The position numbers were made by a program, and so were the translations under genes. From the NCBI RefSeq assembly GCF_032854445.1, contig NC_088300.1, positions 41,506,458-41,570,457 of the forward strand: a stretch of DNA of 64,000 bases, written 5' to 3'. Positions 35,015 to 48,200 of the stretch are shown in pieces. The stretch is from Liolophura sinensis. Lineage: Eukaryota > Mollusca > Polyplacophora > Chitonida > Chitonidae. The stretch's first letter is position 1, and each line of letters starts with the position of its first letter. The notes below the pieces were generated by a model that was not told where the DNA came from, ran no database searches, and saw nothing but the letters and a program-made list of their open reading frames with translations.

Positions 35015-35999
35015 ATTCTGTATTTATATTTCATAAATCTGTTTTACCTGAAAATATGAAAATACAGAAATATACTTTGAAATAAATTATTGTCTTTGAA
35101 AAAATGAAATTTGTTCATATACAAAATAAATTCTATAAATATTCTTTCAGATATATAAGTGCTGAAGTGGCTAATATTCATTTATCACTTAGACCTAACT
35201 GGAAATAACGACAAAACTTTGTAAGAGGATTCACTTGGAAGGTATGAATAAGTTGTCTCTTTTTCAATTATATATTAAAAAATGGCCAGTAAAACTAGAA
35301 GATAATCAGACACAGTAGAATGATGTATCTGGAGTAACCATTTAGACATTTATATATCTGAAAGTATGTTAAGCATATGAATCATGTACATCTGCATTGA
35401 TATATACATGTACAAAAACGACGTTTACTTGTGCTGTAATTAATATATTACAAGACAGTAGCATCTCCATGGCACGCATCTTTTATGATTAATTTGTGTA
35501 CACATTTATTTTAGCTGAAAAGAGAGACTTTGTTTATGTTAACTCTTTATATAGCTATGTTAAATGTTCTTAAATCAATATTCAACAATCAGTTATATAT
35601 TTTTTGTATGCATTCTCATAATCTATGCATTACAATCAAATGTAACCTTGTAACCTAGGCTTAAGATGTAATATTATACCTGAAACCAGATAACGGCACG
35701 TACTTGCCACATTAGTCCTGCTTAATTATAGGCCGTTTAAGTCCGTTTCCGTCTTCGTAAACGAAGTCAAAGACGGCGATAGCGGCCGTCTTTAGAAATT
35801 TGGCGATTTCTCGGCAAATAATGGATCAGTTTTAACATAGGCCTATAAAGTATGTATAGACAGGCCAAGTCAACCTACGCACGCAAGAAGCGGTTTTACA
35901 TAGATTTGTCCAGTTCTTATACCCTAAACTGACAGGCCGTCATTAGGCTGTCCCGTGAGAGAAGCATAAATTTAGGCTGACATGCAAGCCTTTTCGGCA
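35015..35999. other. Intergenic DNA before the zinc finger gene
   Basis: Low-complexity AT-rich sequence to about 35700, then the rising G+C/CpG content that marks the presumed promoter. No gene is seen. Confidence 0.4.
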
Positions 36000-36169
36000 T
36001 CTTGCTGCATTTTCGGTAATCGACCTGTACACCCTCGGCACTCACCGCACGGCAGCTTGTGGCATGACAGCGCTCTGAAACCGATGTACAGGTGTCTTCG
36101 CGGACTGATTTAATGGGGACTACTTTCAACCGGGCCCGTCGCCGAAACTTTCTCCGCGAAGGACAGGTG
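36000..36169 (+). other. Possible noncoding first exon or promoter of the zinc finger gene
   Basis: From about 35740 to 36400 the DNA becomes richer in G+C and CpG than its surroundings, with a hairpin-like CTTCGTAAACGAAG near 35753. A strong donor (GTG|GTAAGC) at 36169/36170 could end a 5' UTR exon that splices to 38908. Overlapping open frames on both strands here are unrecognised and may be by-products of base composition. Entirely inferred. Confidence 0.25.
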
Positions 36170-38907
36170 GTAAGCGACACCAAATTCAAAATGGAAACTG
36201 TAGACAAGACTGTCACCCTTTGCGGCTACATGTTCACATGGACGAGAAAATCGTCACGTCTATCCAATGCACCGAAAAAACGGGTGCTGTGTGGGATGTT
36301 CTTGAAAAATGAAAGATGGAATCGTGTATAAGACTCTCTATGCATGCAACAACAACGACATCACACTATCGCCGACGGTAGCCTAACCGCATAATACATG
36401 TGTCATGGGTTGTAGGCTGTGAAATTGTCAGGTCATGGTTGTCATATACTTATGGTAATAAATTACAGGCTGAATAGTCAGACAGGAAATAAATTTATGT
36501 TAATCTTCAACAGCTTGACATGGTCCATTGTGTTTTGCACGTTAGGGCTATGTAGCCCAGGAACCCTTGGGGCTTATGTAGCCTACAATGTCTAACAAAG
36601 GTCCAGTCCAAATGCCCTGGGCATTTTCCTATCCGCACATTGAACCTCAATCTGTAATGTTTCTTACCAGATATTTTTCTCAATCGGTGTATTGCGCTGT
36701 CACTAGCTGAGGAGACAACACTTTTTTTTGATTATAAATGGATACTAATCAGCTCAAATTTGTTGTCATTTGTTGACCTCAAACTTGGCAAGGTTTTTGA
36801 CAGGCAGCCATGTTTTCCTTCTTGAAGCTAGCTTTAGGCCTACTGCGTCTTAACAATAACAACTTTTAACCCTGATGTTCATGATGGCAATTCTTGACAG
36901 ATACAAATTGTTTGCTGTTCATGACAAAAACAATGCTGCATCATGGAGAATAGTCTGCTCCACACCCACTTATGCGCAAACATGGCTGCCCCTTTGAGGC
37001 TAAAACTGGTTCTTTGACTAGAAATAGTCAATAAACACATAAAAAGAACCCGATATTGTGGTTCAACAAAGGTGCGATCACATTGGCTTGGCCACAGCCA
37101 TGATCATGATGATTATAGTGTATTTAAATATTTTTCAGTGCACTGATACAAGTGTCATAGTTGCAGAAAAAGCATGATTTTTGCAACACCTGCATCTACA
37201 ATTCTCACTGGTAGTTGTACATAGTATTTGACCACTCATCGCAAAGAGCAATCCCACCAAGAAGCATGCATTTTGGCATTATCTCTTTTTTTCCAAGAAA
37301 GGTCACTGTTAAAAGAGTTCAATTTAATCAAGGTACCGGACAAAATACAACTCCTCTGGCCAGAGACAGTGCAAAATGTCCTATAATACAGTTGATCCCA
37401 TTTCACATTGTAACTCTTGTGGCTGCACCAGTCAAATCAGTCCTCTGAGTGCATTAACCCAGAAAAACCTGGACTCTTTTTTTTTTTATACACACTGGCT
37501 AAAATTTAATGTTCATGAGAAAGTTCTTAATTGGGCTAGTAATGGAATAGTACACACACAATGGCATGGGATGTTGTTTTGATTTGATAGGAGCTGTCAC
37601 ATTTAAATAAACTCACTCACCCATTGTGTGCATGGTCGACCATACCAATCCAGCATGGTTTCATTAGTTGTACGCATAAGAGTCTGAGGCTATTTGGGCA
37701 TAGGCACAATGTTGATCATTGACCTGAGGGATGATGCTATACTACCGTAAATAGGACAGTGTGGTAGCAAACTGTCGACTGAGGTAGTTTCATTTCAACT
37801 TTCAGTTGAACATTTGTGGTGTTTTAAGTATTATGCGATTGTTTGATTGCAGAAGACTCCTGAGTCACCAGTTTAAATCTAAATGGCCAGCCTTGTAGCC
37901 TTGAACACAGTGAGGTCCAATTATGTCTTCAGAGCCATTAGTTTTAGAGCCAGCAGTTGATTTAAAGTGGAAGTTACAACCTCTTTGTGAGAGGAGCCCA
38001 AAATCCTGTAGATTTCCACACAGCTGCCTTGGCAGCCATAGACTGTACTTGTTGAGTGGAGTATCTCCTATTCAAGGAACGCGCAATTCCAGGAGTTGTG
38101 GTGAAAAGCAGCCAAAAATGTGTCGAATTTATGCTGAGGAACATTTTACCCTGTTCACATTTGTATTGAATTCTTTGTAAGCACCATTAAGTGTTGGCAG
38201 AGTGTACCTGATAACAAAGTAACCTGTTAAGAGACGAGCCAAACCAAAAGTTGGCCATGACAATCATGACAATGCATGAAACAAGAACATTTTTTGAGTT
38301 TACATTAGCAGTCATTTTGCCGCTGGTCCAGCTAGAATAAAATAGACCTTGAGCTTACTGTGTGTGTCAAAATGTGCAAAATAACGTGTTGAAGTTTGTT
38401 ATTTAATTGCCAATGGCTGATGGTTTACTCCAGGCCACATGGAAAACTGACCACTCCTTGTAAGAGAAATATTCATGCAATCTTGACTAGCAGTTTGGCA
38501 TTAACACCATTCACCAAGTTAAATAATTATGTGTATTTATGATGTGAAACCAACCTGGACACAGGGTGTCACACACAGGGTTTCACACACATGGGCAACA
38601 TTTAGCATGGGTTGTTTATGGTCATACAAACTCCAGCTACTGTGCTGATCCCAACACTTTTGACTGGACATCCTCATGTTTGTATTTGGATTTGTGTCTG
38701 CATGCCTCAACGTTTAATCTGTAAAGTAATGAGCCTTCTTTGGTTTATCAAAAGGGCTCAATATGGCCTTGAAATTTATGTGAATCCTGATAGACTGTTT
38801 CCATCAATATTCTCCCTGACAATGACAACGCTGATTTAGTAATGAACTGATGAAGTTTCATGTAATTTCCTGATGTATGGTAATGAGGTATGTTTGTATA
38901 TTTTCAG
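36170..38907. other. Presumed 5' UTR intron of the zinc finger gene
   Basis: No recognised coding exon or complete mobile element. A T run and short open frames near 37.4-38.2 kb have no family resemblance. Confidence 0.3.
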
Positions 38908-39021
38908 GTGATTCTTTGAGATGACATTGACAGGGCTCTGTGTTGTGCAATGGCAGATTGTAATTACATGTATGGGAAGTGATTGAGGAAGCAGTATATT
39001 GAGTGGTATTAAGATGTTGAT
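38908..39021 (+). other. 5' UTR part of the main zinc finger exon
   Basis: A good acceptor (ATATTTTCAG) ends at 38907. The sequence to 39021 has stops in the zinc finger frame (TAA just before the ATG), so it is best read as 5' UTR, which implies at least one upstream noncoding exon. Confidence 0.45.
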
Positions 39022-42000
39022 ATGAAGATGGAATTGAACAGGAGGTTACAGAGAGTGGTAGAGGTGCTCCCAACAGGACCTGCCTCCCCAATATGGGACC
39101 TGGATGGGACAGACTCACCAATAGCGTCAGAAGCCTGTCCAATGTCGTCCATGTCAGATCTGGTGTCAGCGGAGTCTAATATTGGGTGTTCCTCACCAGG
39201 CCTATCCTCCTCATCACTGTTACCTGATCCGTGTTTAGGGGGTATAGGTGACCTGGGTGATGGACTTCACGGTGATGGTGGGCTGTTTGACACAGCTCAG
39301 GTGAGCTGCTCGTTCTCTGTCCCACCCGACAATTCTGTCACATCGCTGGATTCTATGAGCACAGGGCTGGACCCTTGTGACGATAGCAATGACACACTGA
39401 AACACTCGGGAGTCTCGTACAATTTGTCAGAATGTAACACCGACATCCTGGACTGTGTGAAGGATACCTGTGATAAAACACCGGCTAGTCTCGTTTTCTC
39501 TGACCAGTCCTCGTTGGCTGTTGGTGAAGACTTCGCCAAGATAGATGATGGGTCAGTTGTAGATGATCTACACGAGTCGTCTTGTCTGGGGCTTTCATCT
39601 GATGGCACATCTCAACAACTGCCCAGTACATGTGATAGCATTCCAGTGGCAATCAGTGCTACCAGCTCCGCTAATTTGACTGGATTTAACTTACCTATGC
39701 TACTGTCTTCTCCATCAGGCCAGCCTGTGGCAACTAGTGTAGCTGAAGGTCTCACTGTTATCAACTTGAATATTCCACTTGTTGCAAGCTCTTGTGCGCA
39801 GTCATCAAATACTACCAATAACTGTTCTCTTATCAGGGTAGGTCAGCAAAATCTGGCATTTACAAACTTAGTTCTATTACAAGGACCGACCCCTGGAGCA
39901 CCTGTGGCTTCAACTAGCTTTACAGTCCCCTCATGCAATTTAGTGACAGCATTACCATGTTTGCGGCAGACTACCTCAAGCTTTGCTGGTCAGTACGTGC
40001 ACGAGAGCCCTGGTCAGTCTGGTGTCCGTGTAACAGACCAACCAATGTCCTCAGACACTAGTGAAGAACTGACCAATGCTGTCTCTCTCCCAGTTATTCT
40101 TAGCCCAGTGTCCACTGTCCCACCAGCATTCCGGTTAGTGAGTTCTGTGTCTGAATCCAACAAAACAGGCAGTACTGTTCACAGTCCCATATCCTCGCCT
40201 TATGAAAACTCATTTGAAAGCTCCAGTAGTGTGAATGAGCAAAGTATTGAAATGGACACTAATCGATTCTTAAACTTAGAAACAGACTGTTTGCCTGGGT
40301 CTTCTCCTACTGTCTCTGAGGACAAGAGTACAGTGGCCAATACTAACACCACAGAAGGTCAGACCTGCGACACTGGAGTGACAGCTAAAGGGATATCACC
40401 TCCTCCAGCCTCTTCAGCGGATTTTTTAACTGTGAGAACACAAGAAGGTGGGACCAACAAAGGGCCAGAGTTAAGTGAGAATCAGGTTTGTCCACAAGAT
40501 AAAACAAGTATTAAGACGGATGCAGAGCTGCGACCTGCAGAGACATCAGGAGAATTGCCTGGTGAGGCTCTCTCCCCTCAGGTGCCACATGGGCCAAGTG
40601 CCACAAGCCTGTCGGTGACCAGTTTGGTACAGCTGATTCCTGCTAAGAAGCCTCCCCACATTTTCCGGTGTGACTTGTGCAGTGCCACTTTCAACCGTTT
40701 GGGGAACTATTCTAGGCACAGGATGATCCATACTGTTCATGTTAAGGTGATTGTGCCCTTTATCATTTATTTACTGGTGAAATATCATGAATGTCTTCAT
40801 GATACATGTAAATGTGATACATGATGTATTTCACACTATTTTGAAACTTGTCTATTTCTTATTTCTCAGGAGATTGATTTGTCAATAGATTGATTGTTTA
40901 ACACCATACACGAGATCTTTCCTCTAATATGACAGAAGGAAACCGGTGTGCCCGGGGAAAACAACCTACCGTTGACAAGTTACTAACAAGCTTTCCCACA
41001 TGTGATATACACATTTGCATATCATGTTGGTTAAAGACAAGGGCCCTTCAACAGAATGTTAATTGCACAATCTACCAAGGCCGTACAAGCAGTGATAGCT
41101 GGGTAATGCACAAGTTCTTTGCCCAATCACCAATGCCAGGTTTGAACCTCGTTTGCCCTAGTGATTGAAAGGCCTTCTAGCTGCTATATGATGACCCCCT
41201 CCCTAAATTGTGAATAGAAATGTTGAAAAAATACATTGTGAACTTATGCTATGAATACCATAATACTCAATACTTGCATCTTCTGGGCTGCTTCTCACAT
41301 CTCTCAAGGTCAATGTTTGGTAATACTCAGTCTTTACATTCAGTGTCCAACATGATTGATGTTTTTAGTAGCTACCAAAAATTAGCTGCTTTTGAAAAAT
41401 GTACAGCTTTTTAACTGTCCTGTTGGTAAAATAAAATCAGTGTGAGATGTTCATCGACTATTTATTTTTACTGCTTGCTGAAAGGTGACTAATTTTTAGA
41501 CATGCTGATGTAGGGCAGGCAAGTTCACTAATGTTGCAATGGTTTGACATTAATTATCACCACACACCTAAGCCTCTTTCCTCTGACCTGTGATGTATGT
41601 TTCTTTTCACAGGATGACTATCGGTACAAGTGTGAGCACTGTGAACGAATGTTTCTACAGAAATGTGACCTGAAACGACATCAGCTGATACACACTAAGG
41701 AAGAACCCTACAAGTGCTCTGTGTGTTCTAAAGGTAGGATGATAATATACTTCATGGTATATGTCAAGATAATGTGTTTCTGTTCAAAACTTCACTTAAA
41801 TCAAATTAGGATTTTGAATCACTGTATCTCTGGTGATGCAGTCTGTGATGTGTAACTTGCTCCAAAATGAAAAATTATGATCATTTGTGTGTTTTTATAT
41901 TGTATGTATCTTTTTTAAATACCTATGTATTATTTTTTTTCATGCTACTAGTAGACATTTGATTGTCCTGTTTGTCAAATGTTCATATTTATTGCCACAT

Positions 42001-43711
42001 GTTTTTAATGCCCATTAATTCATCCAATACATTGTCAATGGTTGTATTTTGTTTATCAAGGGTATATCAGACAAAGTGATCTGCGGGTTCACATGAGGTT
42101 TCACAATCGAGAGAAAGTCTTCAAGTGTTCCTACTGTCCCAAGAATTTCTATCAGTCGGGTAAGTGTTATTTAAATGTATTATTTAAGGGTGTGCCACAA
42201 CCTATTTTTGATGAAAGGATGGTATGAATCTGTTAAACTGTTCCATGCAATTTCAGAGGTTGGAACCATTCAATGTAGAGATAGGTGGCTTGAGGTTTTG
42301 ATTGCTTGGACACATTAGGGGAATTTTTGAGATTACCATACCTCTGCTGTGTTTGGTGTCAAGTGGCAGTAAGCTGTCGACAGCACTCTTAAGGCCGCTT
42401 AGGTGGTATTCAGTGAATTTATAGGAGATTATCAATATACATATATAGCATACACCTTGCTCTGTGAATGGAAACTGTTCATCACATGTAAAAAAAGTTT
42501 GTCAGATCCTTGCCAAAGGCCAGCAGTTTACTCCAAGCACTCCAAATTCTTGCACTTGTGAAACTGAGTACCATTGTTTAAATGAAATATTACTGTATAC
42601 ATCAACCATCAAACTGATGTTAAACCAATCAGTCAGTGAATCAAGGTAGTTCAGACAACAGAAAGACATAAACTAGGTACACATGTACTTTTTGATGGCA
42701 TCAAGGTCATGTACCAGTCAGATAAATAAATAAATCTGTGTGTGTTTGTTAACAGGAGATTTAAACCGACATGTGAGGTCAGTGCACCTTCAGACTAAGA
42801 TGCTGACATGTGGACATTGTGACCAACCGTATGGGTATGCTAAGGAAGCCACGCTGATACGCCACATGCAAACCAAGCATAAAGACATCATCCGGCAGTC
42901 TTTAAAACAAAAGTTGGGGGCCAGTATGGATAGTGATAATACAGAGTAAGATTGCCAGGTTTTTAGCTTCTTCAGTGTGGCAGTAGTAAGCTTCCCACTT
43001 CATATTTATGATTACCAGTACATAGGCATCTGTTATGTTCCTTTGGATCCATTGATAAAGACACAGACGCTGTCGCATTGTAGCCGTGATGAACATGGCT
43101 CTCAACAGAAGGAACTGTTGGCTTGGACACTCTTGGCTTCCTTCATAGCCAGTATATCTTTTCAAAGTGAAAGAATGTTGGAAGTGTAGAAATTTGCTTA
43201 AATATGAGAATGAGATACATGTAATTTCAAGGAGAGAATATGGGGCCACATTCACTAAGCTTCCTTTTGCAATTTCTTGCAGCTGTTTGGAAATGTGATT
43301 TGCGATGTGAGTTTTGAGGTTTTGTGAAAGTGAGACCTGGCCTGTTAAACATTTATTTTGATGATAAATTGTTTTTATCTTGCACTTAATGAAACCTATT
43401 TATCTGCTTGCAGGTCAGCTAAAGAAACTGGCAAGAAGGAAGCTGTGGAGGTCAGCTCAGCAGTACAAGTACCATCGAGATCTGCAGCTGTTGTTCCGAT
43501 ACCTGCAGGGGGGAATACCCAGGAGAGCTTGCGTCCCATGGTGCCTGTGCAGAATGGATTAGGCACTAATGCCCACTGCAACACCCAACAGACAGCACTG
43601 GGAAATGATTCGTCTGAGTGCCCAGTAGGGGATGGGGACAGTCAGGCCACTCATCAGAACTTACACCCCCCTGCTACTATCGCTACACATGAGAAAATGA
43701 AGATATCTTAG
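39022..43711 (+). CDS. C2H2 zinc finger protein, 5 fingers, 810 aa, 5 coding exons
   Basis: Exons 39022-40746, 41613-41733, 42061-42159, 42756-42945 and 43414-43711 join in phase to 2433 bases. Residues 1 to about 540 are a long Ser/Thr/Asp-rich, low-complexity, probably disordered region with no recognised domain, encoded by one exon. Five fingers follow: C550/C553/H566/H570; C582/C585/H598/H602; C610/C613/H626/H630; C638/C641/H654/H659; and a finger with wider Cys-His spacing, C667/C670/H685/H690. Fingers 3 and 4 are split by introns. Linkers (TKEEPYK, NREKVFK) differ from the classical TGEKPY. The C-terminal tail of about 120 aa is low complexity. It is probably a nuclear DNA-binding regulator (inferred from the fold). 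I do not recognise the orthologue. The ATG at 39022 is the first in frame after an upstream TAA; a second ATG lies two codons on. Confidence 0.85.
40888..41200 (-). mobile_element. Probable old tRNA-derived SINE (third type) in zinc finger intron
   Basis: The left end (GATTGATTGTTTAACACCAT) resembles a SINE tail read in reverse. Near the right end the minus strand carries GAGGTTCAAACCTGG, a good RNA polymerase III B box. The body (GAAACCGGTGTGCCCGGGG) partly resembles SINE-1. The copy is strongly diverged and its borders are approximate. Confidence 0.5.
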
Positions 43712-43814
43712 CTTGTATGTGACACTTGCCTTCTAAACCTCTCTATTTATACCTTGTAATGAACATAGCTTGTGTCTGCCACTTGCTTGCTAAACATCTA
43801 TTTGTATCTCTGCA

Positions 43815-43855
43815 CTTGAGTATGTTGTTAAACACAAATCAAACAGAAATAAATA
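43815..43855 (+). mobile_element. SINE-1 tail remnant supplying a poly(A) signal to the zinc finger gene
   Basis: TTGAGTATGTTGTTAAACAC, then ATCAAACAGAAATAAA, resembles the 3' tail of SINE-1 (TTGAGTACGGCGTAAAACAC, then CAATCAAATAAATAAA). The AATAAA at 43848-43853 is the first good poly(A) signal, 137 bases after the stop codon. The match is short and diverged. Confidence 0.4.
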
Positions 43856-45291
43856 TTTTAATTTAAATAAATTTAAATCTTATAAGCTGTTTGAAGATCT
43901 TCAAGAAATGAAGAAAGTTCAGAAATATAATTTTATGGATGTATTGTATTAATTTAAAAGTGTTTTTTTTTTGTGGCTAATTTTGTGTTGAAATATTGTC
44001 CACGACTCTTACAAAAAGAAATTAATTTATCCTGCCGTATTTACATTTTGTGATGGACATATACTTGCACATTATAGAATATGGTTGTGCTTCACTGGAT
44101 AAACACATGGAAAATGATGTATTGTAAATTGAAATTTATTGGTTTTGATGATATAGCTATGTCCCATGTATACCGTACATCTATCTCAAGAGCTGAATCA
44201 CCATAAGGGCACACACAACCATAGAAAAAAGAAAGATAATGAAAAGGAAGGAAAAACATGAAAATATTGGCATTGTTTGTGGGATTTTATTGACAGTAAG
44301 TCCACAACAGCAATAATGGGTTCCTTTGCACAATCTTACGTTTGGTGGATACTATTACTCTTCCATCAATATGTGTGGACATGTTCCTCAGTAACTGCAA
44401 AAGTCAGAAATTTTTTCCTGGACACTGTTCCTGTTTTCTTCCACTCATGAAACTGACCGTCAGCATTTAAGTAAAGAATTTTGGAATATGGCTCTAAACA
44501 GCAACCAGATATTATATTTATAAAGTGTGCCATCATTACAAATTGCTCAGTGTTTAATGGTTTTATTATCCTCTTGATCTGAAACACATTTGAGAGATGG
44601 ATAGGTTTTTCATAACATACTTCTGTTAAAGGGAAATAAGGAGCAACCTTATTTTAATTTTGTTCAGTATTTTGACTTTTTGTAAATGTAATTTTTTTTT
44701 GTGTTTTTGCAATTCATATACTTTGTACAGTGAAGCTAATAGATGACCTATTGCCACTGTGGTATACATGAATAAAATAGAAACTGTGATCTTGTCTTGG
44801 TATTACTGTTAATTTATCTTGAATTGTACTGGCTTTGGAGTTTCTGTGGCTTTGTGCATGTGCTTGAAATAACATTTGAGCCATATATCAAGGAGAGGGC
44901 AACTTTTTACTGGATATTACATTTGGTATCAAGAAGTTAATGGGAATCTATTATTGCTGAGTCGGAACATTTAAACTCCATTGTTGAAGTCAGTGCCATA
45001 AAGTTTATATACCGTAGTGAGAAAGAAAAGATGAAGATGCTAATGTCTTTGTGGGTCATTGAAACCGTTGAGAGCTGAGTGTAGTGATAATAAGGAAAGT
45101 TGCATTTTTGTGTGACTGGTAAACTCAGCATTTCGTATTTTCTCTGTACCGAAATTTGTGATATAACGCGGTGCTTGATTGTTCATACGGTACCAACGCC
45201 TAAGTGATTTGAGTTTGGTAGGTTGATATTAAATTTGAAGGAAATTGGAGACGGTCCCATATGATTAAAACCGGAAATGTAATGTTAACAT
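43856..45291. other. Intergenic: zinc finger gene to SLC49A3
   Basis: AT-rich DNA with no supported gene. A further AATAAA lies near 44773 and could be an alternative end of the zinc finger transcript. The last 100 bases or so upstream of 45292 should hold the SLC49A3 promoter and 5' UTR, but no specific element is obvious. Confidence 0.4.
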
Positions 45292-48200
45292 ATGAGCCAG
45301 TTAGCAGAAACACGACGAGGTCCGTGGACTGTGATGGAAAGCGCAAGTATTCAGTCAGCGGGTGACAATAGATCAGACACCAGTACCGGATACCTAGTGG
45401 ACACAGAGTACAAAGTTTACAAGAGACGATGGTTTTATGTTTTAGTTGTAGCTCTTCTGAATATCTCCAACGCCGCGGTAAGCTGTTCCTTATCACTTGC
45501 AAAGATTAGCCAGCGGTTGGTGTCGAGATAGTCAGTGTCACATGATCACGGTGTCGACACACACCGGCCACTAGTTCTAATTAAGCAACTTTACATGGAG
45601 CGTTATGATGTACTACTCAGCAAAAACTATTGATGTGTGTCCAAGAAACTTAATTTTATAGCCTTACTTGATCTTTGATAGAAAATGAAAGCGAACGCCA
45701 GGGGCGCATGGTGAACGTTCGACGGGGACCACCACACATTATCAATAACTAAATTGTAACACCGATCTATTTCAACTTCAGTATACCGTTATACTTCAGT
45801 GCAAAACAACAATGCACTGTGAAAGATAGATGGATGTTGACAAATAAGTGTTTTAATTCATTGAAAATAAAGGCTTAAACAAACGTGCTCTGTAAGTGAT
45901 ATGAGTTAGCATCCCCCCCCCTTTTTTTTTTCTTTTTTTTTTTTTTCTGTAGATCTATACATAAAGTTATATCTAGGCCTACTTAGCTCTACATACCTCT
46001 ACACTTTCGGTAACACTATTGGGTAGAGCTACACAACTATTTCCTTATCTTGGAGTAATAGTGGAGTTCTGCCAACTTGCACTTCAGCCACCTTTCTCAT
46101 GTCTCCCGTGAAAGTACAGACCAAAACAAATATGCATGCTACAATTTCAAAGATCATTGCCCTATGTTAAAACAAAATATTTGTGTTGGTCTGCACTTTC
46201 ACAGAGATATGAGAAAAGTGCCTCAGGTGCGAGTTGACAGAACTGTAGCATTGCTCCTACAAAATCATATAGATGGTTTCGTAACTATACCCTGTAGTGT
46301 TAGGGAAGGTGTAGAGGTATGTAGTGCCAAGACCTACTCAAATACTATTAATAGTAAATGAATAATTAATAATAAATATTAATGAATTAATAGTAGTTAA
46401 AAGCTTAGCATTTTGCTTTCTTTGATGATTTACTCAGTGGATTTCTTTCAACAGATATGGATCTCATTTTCGCCAATTGCATACAAGACAGCTACTTTTT
46501 ACAATGTTGGATCCATGGGGGTGAACTGGTTGTCCCTGGTGTATTTGGTGGCATCCATTCCATGTGGCTTGGCGGCCACTTGGCTTATAGATACAATGGG
46601 TCTGAGAACTAGTGTGAGTATGTACCTTGCTTAAAATTTATGCTCTCACATAAACAGATGGAAAAAAAAAAAAACTAACATCACAGCCCCTATCTTCTCA
46701 ACCAGATCAAAAGAGCCTGAGGGAGAAAGTTTTTGTGTTGTTTTGACATTTATGCAAGAAGCTATATTTTTAAATGAATACCATCCATTGAATTCTGATG
46801 ATTTATGTATTATATTTCCTTCAGTGGATGCTGGTCAGGTCATACCACAAATTGGTACTTGTTGCTGCCTCACTTGGTGCTCAGCACTGAGAGGTTAGAG
46901 CAAGGAAACAGAATTGGTTGGCCCGGTGTCAGTGTAATGTGACTGGATGAGGTGTCATGTCTGATGTCTTTGGCATGATACTTCAGTGGCGGCAGCAATT
47001 TGGTGGCATGGGCTCGCCCTGCCATAAGAAGACATGGTATATGTAAGTTGTTAAGTACGATGTTAGACACCATGCGTCCATTCATTCAATCAGTGGACGT
47101 TATAATATGAGAACCCGTAATGAAGCTAATTGTATTGTGAATCATGTCTTCAATTATGGAGTGATAATTGTTTCAGATATTGCTTGGGACATGGCTCAAC
47201 TTGATCGGCTCAATTTTGCGAGTAGTGAGTACCCTTACAGGACTGAATGATGATGCACGCTACCCAATTGTGATAACTGGTCAGAGTCTAGCAGCTGTAG
47301 CTCAGCCTTTGGTCATGTTCACACCAACTAAACTAGCTGGCCTGTGGTTTAGTGATAATCAGAGAGCAACAGCCAACACATTAGCTTCCATGGGTGAGTC
47401 AAATAATTCAACTACTAGGGGAGTTTCAAATTAGAACACTTCTGTCGTTAAAAGTAAAGATAGTTTTACTGTGTCATGTGCTTTGTGAAAAATGTTAGGC
47501 AGCCTTGGTTGACATTAATTTACCGAGTACTTATTTCACCACGTTACTCTGAAGAAACTTTTTCCATAGTCACAGGTTGATTTCTGCACTATGGTTCTGT
47601 CTTTGTCTTTCTGTAATAATTATGTAATATAAACAAGATCCAAAGAATCAAACATGAGTACAACAATTGAGTATGGTACAAGTTTAGGATGTCGTGATAC
47701 ATGTCTAACAAGGACTTCTACCTTACGCAAACTCATCTGACAAAGGTTAACAATGTTTTAACCCAGGGTCACATGTTCTGAAAGTGTCTGTATGCTGAAT
47801 GGAACATTGTACTTTCTATATTTAGGCATCTGATTCCTGTATTCCTTTATTTGCAGCTAACCCAGTGGGTATCTTACTAGCTAATGTGTTATCCCCAGCT
47901 CTGTTGAAGGAAGAGTCTGACATGAAGTTGCTGGTAATAAGTATATAATGATATTCCTCTTTGTGTATGCTATTCTGCTGTGGACTTGTATTTAAAGAGA
48001 AATACTGTCCGTTTAAGATCATGATTTGAATTGGTTGATATCTACATGTAATGCATGTAGATTGTGCAATTATTAAACCAGAAAGAGGAGTAAGAGTGAG
48101 TGAGTGAGTGCTTGGGATTTAACGTCGTACTCAACAATTTTTCAGTCATATGACGACGAAGGAATCATTAGGGTCCATGTACGTGTAATGTGCCTCCTTG

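Noticed and set aside
35917-36331. Overlapping open frames on both strands near 36 kb
   Set aside because: No domain or splice support; better explained by a CpG-rich promoter or noncoding first exon.
37923-38180. 85-codon plus-strand frame starting MSSEPLVLEP
   Set aside because: Isolated, with no recognised domain and no splice partners; it lies in the presumed 5' UTR intron of the zinc finger gene.
45913-45950. C/T homopolymer tract in SLC49A3 intron 1
   Set aside because: It looks like a polypyrimidine tract but is about 500 bases from the exon 2 acceptor and no exon follows it; treated as simple sequence.
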